From assembly GCA_051001975.1 (NCBI GenBank), contig JBPCMU010000109.1, forward strand, positions 1 through 32,275: DNA of 32,275 nt, given 5' to 3'. Made by a program: the position numbers and the translations under genes. Position 1 is the stretch's first letter, and every line of letters starts with the position of its first letter. This document shows positions 1-8,089 of the stretch, piece after piece. Under the pieces are notes generated by a model. It saw nothing but the letters and a program-made list of their open reading frames with translations. It searched no databases and was not told the DNA's origin. This stretch comes from DATAEG01 sp051001975 (lineage in GTDB: Bacteria > Actinomycetota > Actinomycetes > Mycobacteriales > Jatrophihabitantaceae).

Positions 1-113
1 TGTCGAGGTGCTCCCTCCTTTCGCTGGCGTCGACCCCCACCACTTGCGCAACCTTCCTCGTCTGCCCGGGGGGGAGTGTGGCACGATCGGGCTGATTACT
101 AGTGTTCGGGACT

Positions 114-1268
114 GTGACGGACTACGACGCGATCGTGCTCGGGCTCGGCGGGATGGGATCGGCCGCCGCCGCGCAGCTCGCCGATCGCGGCGCCCGGGTG
201 CTCGGCGTCGAGCAGTACGGCCCGGCCCACGACCTGGGTTCCAGCCATGGCGAGACGCGCATCGTTCGGCAGGCCTACTTCGAGCATCCCGACTACGTCC
301 CCTTGCTGCGCCGCGCCTACGTGCACTGGGAACGGCTCGCTGCGGCCCGAGGTGCTCCGCTGTTCGTCCGCACTGGAGCTTTGATGATCGGCGCGGAGGA
401 CTCCGCTGTCGTCAGCGGGACGTTGGAGTCGGCCCGTCGCTGGGATCTCCCGCACGAGGTGCTTGATCAAGCTGCGATGGCGAAGCGCTATCCGCAGTTC
501 GCGCTACGGACGGGGGAGTGCGGCGTCTACGAGGACAACGCCGGCTACGTCAACCCCGAGCAGGCCGTCCAAACGCAGCTTGATCTGGCTACGCGGGCCG
601 GCGCCGAGTTGTGGTTCGACACCGTCGTTGACGGCTGGTCGCTCGATGGCGACGTGGTGTCGGTGCGAGCCGGCGGGCAGAGCGTGACTGCCGCGCGCCT
701 CGTGTTGACGGCCGGCGCCTGGACTTCGAAGCTCGTCACGGCGGGGCTTCTGCCGCTGCGCGCGGTGCGGCGGTTGATGTTCTTCCTCGACCCGCCGGAC
801 GGGCTGGCCGACTTCGAGCCGGATCGGTTCCCGGTGTACGTGTTCGAGACCGGGACGGGCGATGCGCTGTACGGCTTCCCGCACATCGGCGCGCCCGATG
901 CCGGGGTGAAGATCGGGTTTCACTACCGCGGCCCGGACGTCGACCCGGACGTCATCGATCGCGCGGTCAGCGAGGCGGAAAAGGCGGAGATGCAGGCCGC
1001 CGTGCGGGAGCGCATTCCTGGCCTCGACGGGCCGGTCGTCGACGCCCGGGTCTGCATGTACACGATGACCCCGGACGAGGACTTCATCCTCGGCTGGTTG
1101 TCGGGGGCCGAGCGGCGTGTTGCCGTCGCGGCCGGCTTCTCCGGACACGGCTTCAAGTTCACCCCGGTGGTGGGCGAGGTGCTCGCCGACCTGGCGCTGG
1201 ACGGCCGCACTGATCAGCCGATCGACTTCCTCAGCCCGGCCCGCTTCGATTTGCGCGGATCTGGATAG
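114..1268 (+). CDS. FAD-dependent amine oxidase, monomeric sarcosine / N-methyltryptophan oxidase family
   Basis: This is a cytosolic flavoenzyme that should oxidise a secondary amine (sarcosine or an N-methylated amino acid) to the free amine, formaldehyde and hydrogen peroxide. The protein has about 384 residues, close to the family's usual 370-390. It opens with a Rossmann dinucleotide motif (GLGGMG, about residues 10-15), followed by the family signature GSSHGETRIVRQAYFEHPDY. A cysteine in VCMYTMTPDEDF (Cys314) aligns with the covalent FAD-attachment cysteine of monomeric sarcosine oxidase. A C-terminal GFSGHGFKF segment closes the FAD domain. I chose GTG 114 because MTDYDAIVLG fits family N-termini; GTG 102 is in frame and also possible. 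Neither has a clear ribosome binding site. No tetrahydrofolate or heterotetrameric sarcosine oxidase genes are nearby. The exact substrate is not readable from sequence. Confidence 0.88.
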   Translation: MTDYDAIVLGLGGMGSAAAAQLADRGARVLGVEQYGPAHDLGSSHGETRIVRQAYFEHPDYVPLLRRAYVHWERLAAARGAPLFVRTGALMIGAEDSAVVSGTLESARRWDLPHEVLDQAAMAKRYPQFALRTGECGVYEDNAGYVNPEQAVQTQLDLATRAGAELWFDTVVDGWSLDGDVVSVRAGGQSVTAARLVLTAGAWTSKLVTAGLLPLRAVRRLMFFLDPPDGLADFEPDRFPVYVFETGTGDALYGFPHIGAPDAGVKIGFHYRGPDVDPDVIDRAVSEAEKAEMQAAVRERIPGLDGPVVDARVCMYTMTPDEDFILGWLSGAERRVAVAAGFSGHGFKFTPVVGEVLADLALDGRTDQPIDFLSPARFDLRGSG

Positions 1269-1364
1269 CCAGGGCGCGCTATGCGTGCACTCGGTATCAA
1301 GATCGGCGGGCCCCGACGGTAGGTTCGCGGGGACGAGTCAGAGTCGACTTCGCGAGGTGACGTG

Positions 1365-3383
1365 ATGGTGAAGATGCTGCGCAGCTATGCAGCCGGGTCC
1401 TGGTACGAGGCGGCCGATGAGGGGGTCGTGCTGCCCGACGCGAGTACCGGCGCGGCGGTGGCCCGGATCTCCAGCACCGGCCTAGACGTGGCCGGCATGC
1501 TCACCTACGCGCGGGAGGTCGGCGGCCCGGCCGTCGGTCGGCTCACCTTCACGCAACGCGCGGCGATCCTGAAGCAACTCGCGCTGCACCTCAACGAGCG
1601 CCGAGAGGAGCGGTACTACCCGCTCTCGGCAGCCACCGGTGCGACCCTGTTCGACTCACGCTTCGACGTCGACGGCGGCATCGGGGTGCTGTTCGCCTAC
1701 TCCAGCCGAGGTCGCCGCGAGCTGCCGGACGACGTGGTGTTCTGCGACGGGCCACCGGAGATCCAGAGCAAGGACGGCAGCTTCGTCGCGCAGCACATCT
1801 ACACCTCGCGGCGCGGCGCCGGCGTATTCATCAACGCCTTCAACTTCCCGGTCTGGGGGATGCTGGAGAAGTTCGCGCCGGCCTTCCTCGCCGGCCTGCC
1901 GGTAATCGTCAAGCCGGCGAGTGCGACTGCGTACCTCACCGAGGCGGTCTTCGCGGACATGGTCGAGTCCGGCCTGCTGCCGGACGGCTCGGTGCAGCTG
2001 ATCTGCGGATCGGTGGGCGAGCTCTTCGATCACCTCACCGGCCAGGATGCCGTGGCGTTCACGGGATCGGCTGACACCGCGGCGCGGCTGCGCTCGCACC
2101 CGACCGTGGTGGCCAACAGCGTGCGCTTCACCGCAGAGGCCGACTCGCTGAACTGCTCGATCCTCGGGCCGGACGCGACGCCCGGCACTCCGGAGTTCGA
2201 CCTCTACATCCGCGAAGTGTTCCGGGAGATCACGGTCAAGGCCGGGCAGAAGTGCACCGCGATTCGCCGTGCGCTCGTGCCCGCCACGCAGGTCGATGCC
2301 GTGGTCGGTGCATTGCGCGAAAAGTTGGCGAAGGTCATCGTCGGCGATCCGCGCACCGAGGGCAGCACGATGGGCGCGCTGGCCAGCGTCGCGCAACGCG
2401 ATGAGGTGCTGCGCGCGCTCAAGGCCCTCGGCGACGTCGCTGAGGTGGCGATCGGTGGCGACGTGGTGGAGGGCGACGGTGCATTCCTCGCGCCGACCGT
2501 GCTGGTGGCCCGCGACTCGGACGCTGAGGCGGTGCATTCGGTGGAGGCATTCGGACCGGTGACCACCGTGATCGGCTACCGCGACGTGCCCGACGCGGTG
2601 CGGCTCGCGGCGCTCGGCGGCGGCAGTCTGGTCGGCTCAATCGTCTCGTATGACCCTGACGCAGTAAGGGACCTGGTGCGGGGGGCAGCCGCCGCGCACG
2701 GTCGGATGCTGGTGCTTAACCGCGACGACGCGATGTCCTCGACGGGGCACGGCTCGCCCACGCCGATGCTGGTGCACGGCGGGCCGGGCCGGGCCGGCGG
2801 CGGTGAGGAGTTGGGCGGCATCCGCGGCGTCGAACACTTCATGCAGCGCACCGCGGTGCAGGGGCCGCCGGCGATGGTCGCCGCGGTGACCGGTCGATGG
2901 GTGGCCGGCGCGCCGCGCCTCGAGGACGACGTGCACCCGTTCCGCAAGCACCTCGAGGAGCTGCGCGTCGGAGAGACCCTGATCACCGGCACTCGTACCG
3001 TGACGCTGGAGGACATCGAGAAGTTCGCCGACCTCACCGGCGATACGTTCTATGCGCACATGGATGAGGCGGCGGCCGCGGCGAACCCGCTCTTCGGCGG
3101 CCGAGTCGCGCACGGCTATTTCCTGGTGTCGGCTGCGGCCGGGTTGTTCGTCGACCCGGACCCGGGTCCGGTGCTGGCGAACTACGGACTGGACAACCTG
3201 CGCTTCCTCACGCCGGTGTATCCCGGCGACACATTGACCGTCGCGCTCACCTGCAAGGACAAGAAGTCGCGCCAGTCCGAGGACTACGGCGAGGTGCGCT
3301 GGGATGTGCAGATCACCCAGCAGGACGGCAATCCCGTTGCCACGTATGACGTATTGACGCTCGTCGCCAAGAAGCCTGCGTGA
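1365..3383 (+). CDS. paaZ: PaaZ: bifunctional oxepin-CoA hydrolase / 3-oxo-5,6-dehydrosuberyl-CoA semialdehyde dehydrogenase
   Basis: PaaZ opens the oxepin ring formed from phenylacetyl-CoA and oxidises the resulting reactive aldehyde with NADP+. The 672-residue protein matches known PaaZ from end to end. An aldehyde dehydrogenase domain spans about residues 1-520, with general base Glu258 (TAEADSLN) and nucleophile Cys297 (AGQKCTAIRR). A MaoC-type (R)-hydratase domain follows, with the Asp560/His565 pair in GDTFYAHMD. Both active sites are intact. ATG 1365 has a GAGGTGA sequence just upstream; GTG 1362 is in frame but too close to it. The stop overlaps the next start by four bases. No paaABCDE monooxygenase genes or other paa genes are in the window, so the ring epoxidase must lie elsewhere or the gene serves another ring-cleavage route. 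Confidence 0.95.
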   Translation: MVKMLRSYAAGSWYEAADEGVVLPDASTGAAVARISSTGLDVAGMLTYAREVGGPAVGRLTFTQRAAILKQLALHLNERREERYYPLSAATGATLFDSRFDVDGGIGVLFAYSSRGRRELPDDVVFCDGPPEIQSKDGSFVAQHIYTSRRGAGVFINAFNFPVWGMLEKFAPAFLAGLPVIVKPASATAYLTEAVFADMVESGLLPDGSVQLICGSVGELFDHLTGQDAVAFTGSADTAARLRSHPTVVANSVRFTAEADSLNCSILGPDATPGTPEFDLYIREVFREITVKAGQKCTAIRRALVPATQVDAVVGALREKLAKVIVGDPRTEGSTMGALASVAQRDEVLRALKALGDVAEVAIGGDVVEGDGAFLAPTVLVARDSDAEAVHSVEAFGPVTTVIGYRDVPDAVRLAALGGGSLVGSIVSYDPDAVRDLVRGAAAAHGRMLVLNRDDAMSSTGHGSPTPMLVHGGPGRAGGGEELGGIRGVEHFMQRTAVQGPPAMVAAVTGRWVAGAPRLEDDVHPFRKHLEELRVGETLITGTRTVTLEDIEKFADLTGDTFYAHMDEAAAAANPLFGGRVAHGYFLVSAAAGLFVDPDPGPVLANYGLDNLRFLTPVYPGDTLTVALTCKDKKSRQSEDYGEVRWDVQITQQDGNPVATYDVLTLVAKKPA

Positions 3384-3859
3384 CCGATACGCACGTCTTC
3401 CGCAGCCGGGTGAGCTGGGGCGGGTCCACCGGCGTCGGCTACGACCACTACGACCGAGCGCATCGCGCGGAGGTGCTCGACCCCGACGGTCGCCCGGTCG
3501 TGCCGACCCTGGACGGTGCCGGATTGCGGCTGTCCGCGGACCCGGCCTTCCGCGGTAACGCCGGTCTGCTGAACACCGAGCAGCTGTTGGTCGTCGCTAC
3601 GTCCTCCTGCCAGCTGCTGTCGTTTCTCGCGGTTGCCGCCCGGGCCCGGGTGGACGTCGTGGAGTACATCGACGAGGCAGTCGGCGAAATGCCGGAGGAT
3701 CGGTTGACGGTGATCCGGTTGAGCCCGGTCATCACGCTCACCGGCAGCACCGCTGACGAGCGGCTGGACCATCTCGTTGAGGTAGCGCACCGGGAGTGCT
3801 ACATCGCCAACAGCCTCAGCACCGAGGTGCTCGCCGTGCCCACCTACCTGCACCGCTGA
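3380..3859 (+). CDS. OsmC-family protein (putative thiol peroxidase)
   Basis: This is a 159-residue OsmC/Ohr-superfamily protein. The superfamily commonly reduces organic hydroperoxides through two cysteines. Here they are Cys77 (ATSSCQLLSFL) and Cys140 (HRECYIANSL), spaced as in OsmC, and the N-terminal beta segment VSWGGSTGVGYDHYDRAHR is also typical. It starts at GTG 3380 inside the stop codon of paaZ (GTGA overlap), so the two genes are probably translationally coupled. That link suggests a role tied to the ring-cleavage pathway, perhaps handling peroxides or reactive thioester or aldehyde by-products, but this is inference. Some OsmC-like proteins have other or unknown activities. It is distinct from the true Ohr homologue at 27607. 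Confidence 0.85.
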   Translation: MTDTHVFRSRVSWGGSTGVGYDHYDRAHRAEVLDPDGRPVVPTLDGAGLRLSADPAFRGNAGLLNTEQLLVVATSSCQLLSFLAVAARARVDVVEYIDEAVGEMPEDRLTVIRLSPVITLTGSTADERLDHLVEVAHRECYIANSLSTEVLAVPTYLHR

Positions 3860-3882
3860 TCACCAGCCGAGCGGGCCACCCC

Positions 3883-4650
3883 TCACGCGGCGGAGCGACT
3901 TCGGCGTAGCCGGTGGACGGTGGTTCGCAGGTCGTGACGGCGGATCTCCAGCAGCTGCCCGTCGTTGAGGTCTTCCCAGTCGGGCGCCGCCTGATCCCAT
4001 CCGGACGAGGCGACGATGACCGAGTCGGGACGCGACCAGAACCGCAGTGTGTAGGTGTCCGGGTCGTCGCCCTTCGCGGCCACCGCGGCGGCGTCGAAGC
4101 GGACTGCCGCGTACAGGGCGTCGTGGGTCAGCAGTAGGCAGTTGAGCGAGATGAACTCGGCGGCGTCGGTGATCGCGGTGATGGTCCGGTCCAGCGCCTC
4201 GACCGGCCCGCTGTCGCGCAGCGCTGCGAGGAGGATGTCGAAGTAGCGCTCGCTGTCGGTGTCGCCGATCGGTGCCGGGCCGTGCGCGGTGCCGAGCAGC
4301 CCGTCGAGGGTCTCGGTCGGGTGGATGTAGCCGTTGTGTGCAAAGGCGATGCTGCCCGCCTGGAAGGGATGAGTATTCTGCGGGCCGTTCGGCATGCCGA
4401 CCGATGCCTTGCGCAGGTGCAGCAGCGCCGCGTCGGTGGCGGCCGAGTCGGCTGCGGCGTCGAACGCGGTACTGCCTAGTGCGGCTTCCGGCGCTTTCGC
4501 GCTGCGCAGGTTGTCGTGCTCATCCCAGTACGCGATGCCCCACCCGTCGCAGTGCACCTCGGACAGTCGCCGGAACGGATCCAGCTCCGCGCCCAGCAGT
4601 CCGACGAGTGGCGCGTTGCGGTTGGCCACCACGCCCAGCAGACGACACAT
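3883..4650 (-). CDS. Class II glutamine amidotransferase (YafJ-like)
   Basis: The 255-residue protein is a stand-alone N-terminal-nucleophile glutamine amidotransferase domain. Cys2 becomes the N-terminal nucleophile after Met removal. Other class II landmarks are CDGWGIAYW (34-42), Arg80 (LHLRKAS), HNG at 105-107 and GDTDSE from 129. It should hydrolyse glutamine or a related gamma-glutamyl amide; no synthase partner domain is attached. A good ribosome binding site (AAGGGAA) precedes ATG 4650. It lies 29 bp downstream of the last transporter gene on the same strand with no visible terminator, so it may be the fifth gene of the glu-type operon. It resembles EgtC of ergothioneine biosynthesis, but no other egt genes are present, so I do not use that name. 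Confidence 0.85.
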   Translation of the reverse strand: MCRLLGVVANRNAPLVGLLGAELDPFRRLSEVHCDGWGIAYWDEHDNLRSAKAPEAALGSTAFDAAADSAATDAALLHLRKASVGMPNGPQNTHPFQAGSIAFAHNGYIHPTETLDGLLGTAHGPAPIGDTDSERYFDILLAALRDSGPVEALDRTITAITDAAEFISLNCLLLTHDALYAAVRFDAAAVAAKGDDPDTYTLRFWSRPDSVIVASSGWDQAAPDWEDLNDGQLLEIRRHDLRTTVHRLRRSRSAA

Positions 4651-4679
4651 CGAGTCAGTTCCCTTTCGTAAGGTGATGC

Positions 4680-5570
4680 TCAGCGCATGACTGCGACGGC
4701 CGGCTCGCGCGCCTCGAGGTCACCGACGACCCGCGCGGCCCCGGCGCTGCGCCGGCCGCGACGCAGTCGACGTTCGATGTAGTGGGCCAACTGCGACAGC
4801 AACGCATTCACCACGACGTACACCAACGCCACGATCAGGTACGTCTGGATCAAGATGTGGGTCAGCCCGGTGAGCGTGGTCGCAGTCTTCATCAGCTCGG
4901 GGTAGCTGACGACGTAGCCCAGCGTGGTGTCCTTGAGCAACGACACCAGCCCGGTGATCAGCAGCGGGATCACCACCCGGATCGCCTGGGGGAACACCAC
5001 CAGTCGCATGGTCTGCCAATAGGTCAGCCCGATCGCCTTGCCGGCTTCGCTCTGCCCGGAGTCCAGCGAGTTCACCCCGGCGCGGAACACCTCGGCCAGG
5101 ATCGCCACGTTCACCAGGACGATCGGGACCACGAGCTTCCAGAAGATCGGCAGGTTGAAGCCGGACCAGGTGCTGCGGTACCGCGGCAGGGCCAGGAGGA
5201 AGGCGTAGATCAGCAGGAGCAGCGGCACGGACCGGAAGATCTCGATATAGATCCGCGCGATCCAGCGCACCACCCTGTTGGGGGAGAGCCGCAGCAGCGC
5301 CATCAGCGCACCGAGGGGGAACGACAGCACAGCTGCGACGGCGGTTGCCTTCAACGTCCCCTTGACTCCCTGCCAGAGGAAGCGGATGTACGGGGCGCGG
5401 GTGAAGGGCTCCCACCGGTCGGAGTCGAGTTGATGATGCTTGGCGAATTGCACCAGAGCCAGTGCGATCAATCCGGCGATGACCAGGATCGACGCGACTG
5501 TGACGACAGCGATCCGCCGGCGGGCCCGCGGCCCGGGCGCATCGAACAGCACGCGGCTGGTGTCGGTCAT
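4680..5570 (-). CDS. gluD: Polar amino acid ABC transporter permease (GluD-like)
   Basis: This is one of two inner-membrane permeases of a polar amino-acid importer. The 296-residue protein starts with a long cytoplasmic segment and a hydrophobic helix (about 20-42), then carries the HisM/GlnP-type permease domain with about five helices. The EAA loop, which contacts the ATPase, reads SEAGKAIGLTYWQTMRLVVFPQA. The C-terminus is rich in Arg and charged residues (HYIERRLRRGRR). Its start overlaps the stop of the other permease by four bases (ATGA), which indicates co-translation of the heterodimer. The order ATPase, binding protein, permease, permease matches the glutamate importer GluABCD of corynebacteria; the substrate assignment is by that analogy. 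Confidence 0.88.
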   Translation of the reverse strand: MTDTSRVLFDAPGPRARRRIAVVTVASILVIAGLIALALVQFAKHHQLDSDRWEPFTRAPYIRFLWQGVKGTLKATAVAAVLSFPLGALMALLRLSPNRVVRWIARIYIEIFRSVPLLLLIYAFLLALPRYRSTWSGFNLPIFWKLVVPIVLVNVAILAEVFRAGVNSLDSGQSEAGKAIGLTYWQTMRLVVFPQAIRVVIPLLITGLVSLLKDTTLGYVVSYPELMKTATTLTGLTHILIQTYLIVALVYVVVNALLSQLAHYIERRLRRGRRSAGAARVVGDLEAREPAVAVMR

Positions 5571-6211
5571 CGACGGATCGCCAACCTGCGCTCCAGCCAG
5601 CTGCCGACGCCGACACCGGCGAAGGCCAGCAACATGTACAGCGCGCCTGCCACCAGGAATCCCGCGGTCGCCTGCGCGTACTTCAGGTTGAGGTACTGCG
5701 TCTGGTAGGTCAGATCGGACACGCCCACCGCGGACACCAGCGATGACCCCAGCGCGACGCCGATGAACGTGTTCACCAGTGGCTGCACCATGGTCCGGAA
5801 CGCCTGCGGCAGGATCACGAACCGAAGCGACTGGGTGAACGTCAGCCCGATGGCTCTAGCAGCCTCGGCTTGCCCGACGGAGACAGCGTTGATGCCGCCG
5901 CGCATCGACTCGCAGACGAACGCCGCCCCGGCCAGCGCCAACCCGGCGGCACCGCACCAGAACAGCGAGAACGTGATGCCGATGTCGGGCAGCCCGAAGA
6001 CGAACAGGATCAGTAGCGCCAGTAACGGGATGTTGCGGAAGAACTCGACGTAGACCGCGCCGATCACCCGCAGCGGGGTGATCGGCGAGACCCGGAACAC
6101 CGCCATGACGGTGCCGATGATCAGCGCGCCGAGGAAGCCCAGGAAGGCGAGCTCCAGGGTGACGCGGAACCCGGCGAGGATGTCACCGAAATGGCTGAGT
6201 ACGTCGTGCAT
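5567..6211 (-). CDS. gluC: Polar amino acid ABC transporter permease (GluC-like)
   Basis: This 214-residue inner-membrane permease partners the GluD-like subunit. It has about five hydrophobic segments. The permease EAA loop reads AEAARAIGLTFTQSLRFVILPQAFR, and the RNIPLLALL segment is typical of the HisM family. Length and topology fit GluC/GlnP proteins, which lack the long N-terminal extension of GluD. It follows the binding-protein gene by 20 bp and overlaps gluD by four bases, so it sits in the middle of a single operon transcribed leftwards. Confidence 0.88.
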   Translation of the reverse strand: MHDVLSHFGDILAGFRVTLELAFLGFLGALIIGTVMAVFRVSPITPLRVIGAVYVEFFRNIPLLALLILFVFGLPDIGITFSLFWCGAAGLALAGAAFVCESMRGGINAVSVGQAEAARAIGLTFTQSLRFVILPQAFRTMVQPLVNTFIGVALGSSLVSAVGVSDLTYQTQYLNLKYAQATAGFLVAGALYMLLAFAGVGVGSWLERRLAIRR

Positions 6212-6231
6212 GGCGCTGCTGACTCAGCCCG

Positions 6232-7203
6232 TCAGGAACCGTCAGCGGAGCCGATGGTCGGCGGCTTCGGTGGGTCACCCTTGACGATCGTGCCAATGGT
6301 GGCCTGCCACAACTTGGCCCAGGTGCCGTCGCCGTAGATCTTCTGCAGCCAGGCGTTGACGAACTGCTTAGCCGAGGGGTCGTTGAGCGGAAGTCCGATG
6401 CCGTAAGGCTCTTGGGTGAACGGCTGCCCGACCACCTTCACCGCCTTGTTGGCGCTGGCGTCACTGATCAGGATGCCCTGGTCGAGTACGTAAGCATCGA
6501 CGCGCCCCTGTTGCACCGCGGCCACGCACTGCGCGTCCTCCTGGAACAGCTGCACCTTCGCGGTCGGCGCGTACTTCTTCAACGACAACGCAGCGGTGGA
6601 GTTGCTCTCGGTGGCCACCTTCTTGCCGGCCAGGTCGTCGACGCTCTTGATGTCGTTGTTCTCGGTTTTCACCATGATCGCGTCACCGGATTCGTAGTAC
6701 GGCCCGGCGAAGGCGACCTTCTTGGCTCGCTCGGGAGTGATCGTGTAGGTGGCGAACACCGCGTCGACCGTGCCGTTCTGCAGCAGCGTCTCGCGGGTGT
6801 CGACCGTGGTGATCGTCAACTTGGTCAGGTCCTTCACGGTGGACCCGCCGGTGATGTAACGCGACAGCATCTGGGACAGGCCCGCGTCGAACCCGGTGAG
6901 CTCGCCGGTGCTCAGGTCCTTGATGGAGAACAACGGCCCGGAGTCGGTGCCGCCCACCTTCAGGTAGCCCTGCTTCTTCACCTTGGCCGCCCAGGCGTTG
7001 CCCGAGACCGCGCCGGAGTCGGCGACCGGGGCGCCCTTGATGATCGAGTCGTAGGCGCTGCTCTTCTGGCCGGGCACCTGGTCGTTCTTGCCGCCGCTGC
7101 CGCAGGCGACGAGGCTCGCGGCGAGCAGGACGAGGCCGGTCACCGCACCGAAGGCGGGCAGCGATCGGCGCCGACGGGATGGAGCGACGGGCTGGAGGGA
7201 CAT
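6232..7203 (-). CDS. gluB: Amino acid ABC transporter substrate-binding lipoprotein (GluB-like)
   Basis: This is a 323-residue extracytoplasmic solute-binding protein anchored as a lipoprotein. The signal peptide has an Arg-rich n-region (SRRRRSLP), a hydrophobic core and a lipobox ending at Cys34 (SLVAC). The mature part has the SBP_bac_3 fold: GFDAGLSQML near the start of lobe 1, RETLLQNGTVDAVFATYTITPERAKKV in the binding cleft, a VATESNST hinge region and YGIGLPLNDP near the end. These fit the glutamate/aspartate/glutamine-binding branch and resemble corynebacterial GluB. A strong ribosome binding site (AAGGAG, seven bases from ATG) suits a protein needed in excess over the permeases. Substrate could be glutamate, glutamine or aspartate; sequence alone does not decide. 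Confidence 0.9.
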   Translation of the reverse strand: MSLQPVAPSRRRRSLPAFGAVTGLVLLAASLVACGSGGKNDQVPGQKSSAYDSIIKGAPVADSGAVSGNAWAAKVKKQGYLKVGGTDSGPLFSIKDLSTGELTGFDAGLSQMLSRYITGGSTVKDLTKLTITTVDTRETLLQNGTVDAVFATYTITPERAKKVAFAGPYYESGDAIMVKTENNDIKSVDDLAGKKVATESNSTAALSLKKYAPTAKVQLFQEDAQCVAAVQQGRVDAYVLDQGILISDASANKAVKVVGQPFTQEPYGIGLPLNDPSAKQFVNAWLQKIYGDGTWAKLWQATIGTIVKGDPPKPPTIGSADGS

Positions 7204-7246
7204 GGTGTTTCTCCTTGCGGTTGGGGGTGTTGCTACTGCCAGGCGA

Positions 7247-8005
7247 CTAGTGGGCGAGGATCTTGGACAGGAAGTCCCTCGCGCGGTCGGACTCCGGGTG
7301 GTCGAAGAAGGAGTTCGGATCCGCGGTCTCGACGATCTTTCCGGCGTCCATGAACACGACCCGATCGGCGGCCTGCCGAGCGAAGCCCATCTCGTGGGTA
7401 ACGACGAGCATCGTCATGCCGTCCCGAGCCAACTCGACCATCACGTCGAGCACCTCTTTGATCATCTCCGGGTCTAGTGCAGAGGTTGGCTCGTCGAAGA
7501 GCATCAGCTTCGGCTTCATCGCCAGTGCCCGGGCGATCGCAACCCGTTGCTGCTGGCCGCCGGAGAGTTCGGCCGGGTAACTCGACTCCTTCTCCGCGAC
7601 CCCTACTCGTTCGAGCAGGGCGCGGGCGTCGGTCAGGGCCTGCGACTTGCTGACGCCGCGCACCTTGATCGGGCCGAGCGTGATGTTCTCGACGACACTC
7701 TTGTGCCCGAACAGGTTGAACGACTGGAACACCATTCCGACGTCCGAGCGGAGCTTGGCAAGCTCGCGACCCTCCTCGGGCAACGGAGTCCCGTCGATGG
7801 CGATGGTGCCGGAGCTGACCGTCTCCAGACGATTGATGCAGCGGCAGAGCGTCGACTTGCCGGAACCGGATGCGCCCAGCACGACGACGACCTCGCCGGC
7901 GGCCACGTCGAGGCTGACGTCGTCGAGCGCGGCGAACTGTCCGAAGTGCTTGCTCACGCCGGCGATGCGCAACAGCGGCGCGGCACCTGCCTGGGTAGCG
8001 ACCAT
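7247..8005 (-). CDS. gluA: Amino acid ABC transporter ATP-binding protein (GluA-like)
   Basis: This cytoplasmic ATPase of 252 residues energises the importer. It carries Walker A (GASGSGKST), a Q-loop (VFQSFNLF), the ABC signature (LSGGQQQRVAIARAL), Walker B (LMLFDEPTSALDPE) and the H-loop (VVTHEMGFA). This combination is characteristic of the polar amino-acid (GlnQ/GluA) subfamily. It is the first gene of the leftward operon and lies 43 bp ahead of the binding-protein gene. Its upstream region is shared with the divergent LysR regulator and contains a 19-bp palindrome, so regulation by that LysR protein is likely. Confidence 0.92.
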   Translation of the reverse strand: MVATQAGAAPLLRIAGVSKHFGQFAALDDVSLDVAAGEVVVVLGASGSGKSTLCRCINRLETVSSGTIAIDGTPLPEEGRELAKLRSDVGMVFQSFNLFGHKSVVENITLGPIKVRGVSKSQALTDARALLERVGVAEKESSYPAELSGGQQQRVAIARALAMKPKLMLFDEPTSALDPEMIKEVLDVMVELARDGMTMLVVTHEMGFARQAADRVVFMDAGKIVETADPNSFFDHPESDRARDFLSKILAH

Positions 8006-8062
8006 GTTCTCTGACGCTAGCGCCGCAGCGAACTATCGATCAAGACGCAATCTGCACGTCCA

Positions 8063-8081
8063 CATAAAGAATTTCTTTATG
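8063..8081. promoter_or_regulatory. Palindromic operator between gluA and the LysR gene
   Basis: The sequence CATAAAGAATTTCTTTATG is a perfect palindrome with 9-bp arms around one central base (8072). It is strikingly AT-rich in an otherwise GC-rich window. It lies in the 84-bp gap between divergent gluA and the LysR gene. The arms include the T-N11-A style core expected of LysR-family sites. I infer it is the operator of the adjacent LysR protein, controlling both directions. Confidence 0.72.
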
Positions 8082-8083
8082 AT
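8078..8083 (+). promoter_or_regulatory. Putative -10 element of a leaderless LysR transcript
   Basis: TATGAT differs from the consensus TATAAT at one base. A transcript starting about seven bases downstream would begin at the A of the LysR start codon (8090), giving a leaderless mRNA, which fits the lack of a ribosome binding site. The element overlaps the right arm of the palindrome, so binding there should repress the regulator's own gene. No good -35 box is visible. Confidence 0.45.
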
Positions 8084-8089
8084 TGCCGG

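Noticed and set aside
3883..4650. Naming the amidotransferase egtC (ergothioneine synthesis)
   Set aside because: Class II residues agree, but none of egtA, egtB, egtD or egtE is nearby and the context is a transporter operon.
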